64,000 bases of DNA. Origin: Liquidambar formosana (lineage: Eukaryota; Streptophyta; Magnoliopsida; Saxifragales; Altingiaceae). The stretch is taken from positions 124,001-188,000 of the forward strand of contig JBBPBK010000098.1 in assembly GCA_039720395.1 (NCBI GenBank). Direction: 5' to 3'. The position numbers and the translations under genes were made by a program. Below are positions 57,682 through 64,000 of the stretch, piece after piece; position 1 is the stretch's first letter, and each line of letters opens with the position of its first letter. The notes beneath the pieces are model-generated. The model ran no database searches. It was not told the origin of the DNA and was given only the letters and a program-made list of their open reading frames with translations.

Positions 57682-60067
57682 CTTATAAGAAAATATTTTG
57701 ACGACTTGGAATAATAGCTTACCCCTCTACTTCTCATTCCTAACCAAATAAAGAAAAAAAAAAATGTCTCAATCACTTTTTCCTCTATACGGAATAGGCT
57801 CCAAAACTCATGTGTTATGAGATTCAAAGTGATTTAAAGTGAATGACAAAATAACCTTAATTACATCAGTTTGTATATATGGTCTTCGATCTTGTAAAAG
57901 CCTTTTTGTTTGTGTAGCACAAAATACCATGTTGTATACAATTAGCTGGTGGAGAGGCCTTTTGGAGACTACCATTTGGTGGGTGGCCGAGCTTAACTCA
58001 ATTTTACATTTTAGACATCCATTTTTTTCATTAATTTTATTGTATGCAAATTTTTGGAAAAGGAAATTCGACCTACTTAAACAAATTTAAGGTTTGGATA
58101 ACACTAAATAACTGAAATCCTCAATTAAAGAAGAGTTTGGCATTGTTAAAATTGTAACTGAGGCTTGTTGGAAAGAAGGTGCCAGATTCATTTTTTGGTG
58201 AGTACCAATCAAAAGGGAGGGAGGTATGACTCTCCAGTGAGATAAATGGATTAAAAAACGTCTTTATCTTTTTTTATGGGACTAAATGACTAACCTAAGC
58301 TTGCTATTTCTGTACATATATGGGTCCAATCTTATAACTACGTGTTGATGTAAGTCACATCAGCACAATGCATCAACGGTTTTACCTTATGCATGAGTGA
58401 ATTATATGATACAACCTATCAATGCACAAACTACAACCCCTAATACATGATATTAATATAAGTCAATTACCATTTACTAGTGCTTCATTCATGCACCATA
58501 TAACATTTATTGATTGATAAATTAGATAAATATAAAAGCAGCTGCCTATAGCTTACTCTATGTAAATGTCGGTATAAATTTTTAGTAGTTGAAACCTTGT
58601 AGGATGTCAACAATTTCCCATAAAAAATTGATCCACACTGATTTTGGTGACTTTGTACCATACCTAAACCTTAGGGCAGATTGATCGGAATGCCCCATCA
58701 CCCATGGATCGATCCGTGTTGCTTTATAAATGGCCATTGATTCTGTTTATCCCTGATCGATGTGATACCCCTCGTGGATTGATCCGCTGTTTGCGAATTC
58801 GCTTATTTCATAAAATTTTATTGCCATCTGTGTCCCTGGTCTATAAATACTCATTTAAGCCTATAATACCACCACTTTCCAACTTTATGTTAAGGCTCTA
58901 AAGAGATGAGATAAAGACAAGGGGAGAATTTTGCCAAGTAAGAAGTCTTGAGTTTAACTTTCATCACTCCCTCTCAAGGTCACTTCCACGAACTTTGTAC
59001 TATAATTGTCCGGTACATTTGGGACGAGAGAACTGCATGTATATAGGGGGATTAATCAGGTACAAAGCATCTAGAATCTTCTGATATCAAAAAAAAAAAA
59101 AAAAAAAAAAAAAATGGAGGGAGGGGGGGGTAGACTTTTGCATGCAAGAAATGTTATACATCTCTATTTTTTTTTTCCTAATTTATTTTCTTAATGATGT
59201 GGCATGTATACAGGGGGATTAATCAGGTGCAAAGCATCTAGAATCTTCTGATATCAAACAAAAAAAAGAAAAAAAAATGGAGGGAGGAAGGGGGTAGACT
59301 TTTGCATGCAAGAAATGTTATACATCTCTATTTTTTTTTTTCCTAATTTATTTTCTTAATGATGTGGCATGCCACATCACATTAACGACTACATCAACAA
59401 ATGTTTTTTTTTTTTTTTTTTTTTTTATAAAAAAAAAAAATGCATGACACTTCAACAATTAATCACAATATCACATCATTAGGAGAAGAATTTAGGAAAC
59501 ATTATATTTTTTTTTGTTTTTTTGGGTACAATGAGAGTGGCTTGAACCTCTATTATTATTATTATTATGATTATTATTTTATACAATGAAAATGACTTGA
59601 ACTTTTAACCTATCATAGTCCTCCATTTTTCTCACCTTCTTTCACCTCTAGACTAGTTCGGGGACTTGTATCATTATCGATCATTTTCCTTTGTATGCCA
59701 GTCTACCCTCACCATTAAGAGGGACCCACTTGAGTCCTCATAATGCAGTGGACATCCAGTGCTTTCAATGAGCCACAGACGTACACATTGGGAGTTAGTG
59801 CATTAATTTGCAGGTATTGAAGTGTAGAGATTGGTCCTATGGTAGCAAAAAAAAAATAAAAAATAAAAAATCTTGATGGAGCAACTCAATGTTATTGTAA
59901 ATCGTCGACAGTACGTATCATATATATCTTTTATTCAATTTATTATAAGCAACATTCGGAGAATGAAATATTAAAACGCTCATACTTTTACCGTTTTAAC
60001 ATTTCTTCGATTCTCTTTTATTGTCGAGTCATTAGTTGCATTTCTTTGACCGGCCAGCAATGTGAGT
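57682..60067. other. Duplicated spacer
   Basis: No gene is seen. 57682-59050 matches 40386-41822, and 59050-59920 matches 45590-46150. Block II has the Harbinger element and other DNA between these two parts. The stretch includes poly-A and poly-T runs and a 168-base tandem duplication. Confidence 0.5.
59037..59371. repeat. Tandem duplication of ~168 bases
   Basis: Units 59037-59203 and 59204-59371 both run from atgtata and gggggattaatcagg through gcatctagaatcttctgata and an A-rich tract to aatgatgtggcatg. They differ mainly in A-run length. Confidence 0.88.
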
Positions 60068-62000
60068 TTATGCTCCCCATGCCCGTGAAGCTGCAATAAC
60101 ATTAAGATCCACCAGCATTAGAATAACAAGAATTTTTAAAAAAAAAAAAAAGAAAAAAAAAAGTGGCAATAATTAGAGACATTTGAGGCCAGAGTTAAAT
60201 CTTCAAAATTTTAGACCCTGTTTGGTTGTAGAAATTAAATAACTTGGCATTGTGCTCTTAGCCATTAGAAAGCCGTATTATTTCTTGATGGATTGTAGTT
60301 TCCCCTGTGATGCTCGACTGAACATCAAACATACAGCACTCAATTAAACTGGCTGAAAACTACGTGCACAAAGTTATTACCAATTGCAACCAACACCTGA
60401 GGTTTTGCACCCATACATATCCCATGTGTCAGGCATATTATTTTAAATTAATATTAAGGTTAAGGTAAAACATTTTTTTTTTTTTTTGATAATTTTATTT
60501 TTGTAAACATTATCCTTATATGGCCTTAGTATTGACTATTGAACCGTTTGAGAAACAGGGGAACTACGGCCCCTATGCCTTCGGCTTTAAAAGATTATCT
60601 CCCTTGAAGTAAGCTACAGGCCTGACTTTATGGGAAATACTGTTGGCCCTCTCTTATATCATGTGAAAACAAAGGTAGAGTAGTTAGACCCAAAAAGAAT
60701 AATCCTATTAAATTTTCAGGTTACATCATGGGACCTTTTGGAACTCCTAAGGAGATCAAATAGCATTACCTGAATGTTTATCTTATACCATCTTTTAATT
60801 TGTGTGCCAAGCACAGCCGAATTCAATTGTGATTTCCATCCACAAGGTGATCGAAAAGCAGATTACACTATCTACTTGGAAAATATATGAATAAGATAGG
60901 GTAGATCCACACTAACCTGCTTGAGAAAGGACCCAATTGTCATCTAGCGCAATTTGCCATCCAAAGTAACCAAGCAATCCTTTTGCCTTAGCATATGAAA
61001 CCTTAGTCGAAATAGTCCGTGTACCATCGAAACCGATCCATGTCGTCCCAGCGTAGCAATAGTCCGCAACAAACGTGGCATTGAAAACCACTGTTGTGGC
61101 AGTGTTGGCAGTGTTATTCCTTATGAACGCAGTAATCTGATTATAACCCACCGCCCCACCACTAGAACCATTTGCAGGTGCGAAAAGACCATTGTTACTA
61201 GCATTTACGAGACGCCATGGGTAGCCATAGAAGGGAAATCCGAGGACTAATTTCTTCGATGCCACGCCAGATTGAATCCATTGTTCGATCCCATAACTCA
61301 CGCCATCTACCCCATCTGGGTCATATAATGCAGCGCGGGAGCGTGTTACAGGTGATGGGTCAGGGGCAAAGATGTCGTACGCCATCACATTGACCCAATC
61401 CAAGCTCCTCGATATAGACTGGGAAGGATAAACTACTGAGTTTATACGCGGCGTAAAAGGAAAGGCCGCGGTGAGAATCAACGGTGTCAGTCCAGAGTTT
61501 CTTGCCTCGGTGACCACAGCCGCTCGCCACTCGTCGAGGAGCGAAGCCAAGGAGGTAATCTCCGATGCCTTATTTTGGTTTTCCCAATCCAAGTCTAGGC
61601 CGTGAAAACCATAAGACCTTGCTAACTTTATCGAAGAGTTGATAAAAGTTGCGCGTGAGCTAGATTGGCTAGCCATTGCAGCGAAAGTGGCCGAAGGAAC
61701 ATCGCCTCCTCCGATGGAAAGAAGGGTTTTAACGGAAGGGTTTTTTAGTCGGACGATTCTTGTGAAGTTAGAGAATGAGGCTACGTTGGAAGGGGAAACG
61801 ACAACTTGGTTGGTTTGTGAATTAAGATCGGCAAATGCACAGAAAAGATGAGTAAAGAGACTTGAATCTATGTTAGAAAGCGGAAATCCGCTGCCTGAAT
61901 ACCAGTAGGCAGCTTTAACAACATCTTGAGCAGCCGAGAAGTGGAGTTGCAGAAGTAACAGAAGGGATAAATGGAGGAATGGAAGAGGTTTGGGAGCCAT
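60068..62000 (-). CDS. Gene G: class V chitinase (GH18), catalytic motif intact
   Basis: Exon 1 is 62000-60917 and ends at a donor (gcag|gttagt). A phase-matched 23-base exon at 60090-60068, after the acceptor ttgcag, ends SRAWGA then stop; the total is 368 aa. If unspliced, a TAG inside the donor gives 362 aa, ending VLSQAG. Residues 1-24 form a signal peptide ending SAA. The GH18 barrel shows SIGGG near 96-100, the DxDxE motif at D136, D138 and E140 (GLDLDWE), MAYD at 206-209 and a late GYFGWQ with Trp. All residues needed for hydrolysis of chitin or chito-oligomers are visible. The Tyr usually after the Glu is Asn (DWENQ), which is odd. Length fits secreted plant class V chitinases. No transmembrane or kinase exon follows. 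A TATA-like element (ttatatag) lies about 30 bases before the ATG, too close to be certain. It is the closest relative of fragments 1-4. Confidence 0.88.
60091..60916 (-). other. Intron of gene G
   Basis: The 826-base intron has GT-AG ends. It shares ttgtgccaa-cacag and gtgtctgg-like motifs with the regions between the exons of fragments 1-4, which supports the two-exon model. Confidence 0.6.
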
Positions 62001-62328
62001 TGAAGAGAAGGGGTAATGTGTCTTGCTTGCTATATAATTTATGGAAAGCCTGGAAACTTAAATAGTGTTGAGCCCCTAGGTGGAGTCACTTGAGCGATAA
62101 AAGTCCATATCAAGTTTTTATTTTTTAACCTAAAAAACATAAGTTATTAGATGAAGGATGCAAACTTTATGAAACCATTTCAAATTCAATATTTGAAAAA
62201 TGTGGGATATGAGACTTTCAAATGGGGGAAAGATTCTCTCATTAACTGGATAGTCTAGGGAAATTTGAACCATTCATATTTGGTGGGTCAATGGTCCTCA
62301 CATGCTATGAATGGTCCAGTTTTCATTG
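62001..62328 (-). promoter_or_regulatory. Proximal 5' flank of gene G
   Basis: About 330 bases lie between the ATG of G and the LTR-like sequence. There is no other gene. A TATA-like ttatatag lies near 62027-62036. Confidence 0.4.
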
Positions 62329-62941
62329 TGTTAGAAATATTAGGGTAAAGCTTCAAAACTTTTATTTGATGAGGCTTTAATGTGGGTATTAAACCTTATG
62401 ATTATTGGGCCCAATTGATTTGACTGTTATAATTTTAATTACACTAGCCGTTAGGGCATTAAAGCCCAAAACGGTCAGACCTAGATGCCTATATAAAGGC
62501 ATACATCAGGAGGCTTTAGATAGATCAAACACACATACGTTCTTCTCTTCTCTTCTCTCTACAGCATATTTTCCCTATATCTTTTCTCTATATTTTCACA
62601 TATTTTGGGGCAACCGATCGAGGACAGTTCATATTACTCTTCCTGTGAACGTACTCATAGAAGAGCTAGCTGTGAGCTTTTGGGGTTGTATCTTGGAGGT
62701 GTTGTCGTCCGCCAGAAGCTGTACGTAGGGAGGCGATAACTCCTTTAGGACAGCGTGAGCACACGTGCCTTCCCATAAGCCAGCTATTCTAACTTTATCT
62801 CTTAAATTTTCTCTCATGTTATTATGCTTTATAATTTTAATTGTTATTACTTGTGTGATTTGATATTTTATATTGTGAAAATTTTCAATTTCTACTAATT
62901 ATTTGAACATTTAGATCAATTACAAAGAAATTTCCCCAACA
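62329..62941 (+). mobile_element. Solo LTR-like sequence upstream of gene G
   Basis: The stretch starts TGTTAGAAATATT and ends TTTCCCCAACA, the TG...CA form of a plant LTR with short inverted ends (TGTTRG/CAACA). It has a TATA box (tatataaagg, 62490-62499), a CT-rich leader after it and a GT-rich second half. No tRNA primer-binding site, gag or pol sequence follows, so it would be a solo LTR. I cannot find a 5-base target duplication (cattg against atcta), which lowers confidence. Confidence 0.5.
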
Positions 62942-63360
62942 ATCTAAAGGAGTTATTGAACGTATTCTATGTTTATAATAAAAAACATTGGGAGATAGAA
63001 ATTTTGTTATATATTCTATAAGATTTAAATTATTGTTTTATTTTTATTTATTCAAAGCAAAATAAAGAACTTTACATTAGTTGTTTACTGTTCGTCAAGA
63101 ATTTTTTCTTGAAAAAAAAACTGACTTACGATTGTTTGCTATTCAAATATATTAACTTATAATAATTAAAATTAAAAAAAAAAAAAACAGTTCTCTTTTT
63201 AAAGAGTAGTGATAGGGGGGACGACTAATAGAGGATGAAAGGTGAGACGAAAGGCTCTCTTAAATCTGATTGGGGAGTTCCAATAACGCCGTTAACACCA
63301 ACAAACACACATTCAAAAGAGGACGTCCCCTATTTTCGCGGTTTCTTGGATACCTTCCGC
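62942..63360. other. AT-rich spacer
   Basis: No gene is seen. It includes a poly-A run at 63174-63186. Confidence 0.45.
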
Positions 63361-63525
63361 GATTATCTGAAAGGGGTTTTGAAGGGGTTATCTGAAAGGG
63401 GTTTTGAAACGATTTCTTGGTCTCTTAAATCGATGTTGGAGTATTATCTGAAAGGGGTTTTGAAGGCTTTGGAAAGAGTTATCTGAAAGGGGTTTTGAAG
63501 GCTGTGGAAAGAGTTATCTGAAATC
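63361..63525. repeat. Short tandem repeat, core ttatctgaaaggggttttga
   Basis: Four units of the core occur, some with ggctttggaaagag appended; a fifth partial unit follows, and a single echo (ggttatctgaaacggg) lies near 63652. The repeat precedes the NAC exon. Confidence 0.8.
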
Positions 63526-63703
63526 ACATAAAGGTATGATTTTTAAGGCAATCGATTTGGGTTTTTTATCTTAAATCACCGGCAAAATAAACTCTTTATG
63601 TTTGCGTGGTAATCTTCTCCATCAAAACAAGCAACGCAGTCGGATTGGGAGGGTTATCTGAAACGGGTGTAAATGGGTTTTGCTCAGACGGTGAACTGTC
63701 GCT

Positions 63704-63919
63704 AGTATTCTCCCTCCTGCACCTTCAAACCGGACCACCGAAAATGGGTTTTGGAAAGCAACGGGTTCTGACCGCCGGATTCTGAGCTCGTCGGACCCAA
63801 AGCGGATCATTGGGCTGAGAAAGACTCTCGTTTTCTACAAGGGAAGGGCACCAAGAGGGTCGAAGACGGACTGCGTCATGAACGAGTACCGCCTACCCGA
63901 TAGTTGCTCCATCCCCAAG
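63704..63919 (+). CDS. Partial NAC-domain transcription factor exon
   Basis: The frame reads [18 protein letters not shown], then [40 protein letters not shown] and CSIPK, ending at a donor (aag|gtacgt) at 63919. These are NAC subdomains C and D, which form the DNA-binding part of this plant transcription factor family. The [21 protein letters not shown] form resembles the LOV1/ANAC035 type. Subdomains A and B are not seen upstream, where a stop lies at 63692-63694 and tandem repeats begin. The usual KTDWVM Trp is Cys. It may be the second exon of a real gene with a distant first exon, or a gene fragment. The gene continues past the window edge. Confidence 0.7.
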
Positions 63920-64000
63920 GTACGTAGTACGTACTGTAACTACCAGTCATTAATGGGTCTCCAATCAAACGTAGTTTCTTACAAGGGCTCTGCTGGGTTG

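Noticed and set aside
60912..60917. The in-frame TAG as the true stop of gene G
   Set aside because: Not excluded, but the TAG lies inside a consensus donor conserved in the fragments, and a phase-matched terminal exon exists, so the spliced form is preferred.
62329..62941. Full-length LTR retrotransposon
   Set aside because: No second LTR, primer-binding site or gag/pol sequence is present within the window.

Overview
This is nuclear DNA from a flowering plant, most likely a eudicot. The coding DNA is broken by GT-AG introns, intergenic DNA is AT-rich, and the mobile elements are plant types (hAT, Mutator-like, PIF/Harbinger, LINE, an LTR). The species cannot be told from the sequence. The window is a local cluster of class V chitinase (GH18) genes. 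Most have the architecture of tobacco CHRK1: secreted GH18 ectodomain, one transmembrane helix, cytoplasmic Ser/Thr kinase. I call the receptor copies A to F in order of position and the enzyme-type gene G.

Layout. Block I (1-17943) holds receptor pseudogene A (+), a GH18 fragment, a LINE relic and receptor pseudogene C (-), then an hAT element. Positions 17944-25062 hold two more GH18 fragments, a transmembrane-exon relic, MULE, LINE and MITE insertions, and near-palindromic repeats. Block II (25111-41822) repeats block I: receptor B (+), GH18 fragment, LINE relic, receptor pseudogene D (-), the same hAT element. Positions 41823-46310 hold a 3'-truncated Harbinger element and duplicated spacer. 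Positions 46311-56545 hold the GH18-only copy E and receptor F; F has one nonsense codon in its ectodomain and a Pack-MULE-like element in its first intron. Positions 56546-59920 repeat the spacer of block II. Gene G (-, 60068-62000) is the only copy with an intact DxDxE chitinase motif. An LTR-like sequence lies upstream of G, and a partial NAC-domain exon closes the window.

Function. Only B reads as a complete receptor: seven exons, all splice phases compatible, 775 aa. Its kinase keeps Lys487, the HRDLK loop and the Gly-rich loop, with DLG in place of DFG. Its GH18 active site has lost both the second Asp and the catalytic Glu (DLSWV instead of DLDWE). B therefore looks like a pseudo-chitinase receptor that may bind but not cut a chitin-like glycan. 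G is a probable active secreted chitinase. The rest of the cluster is mostly decayed copies whose shared mutations and shared transposon insertion sites record a series of segmental duplications.
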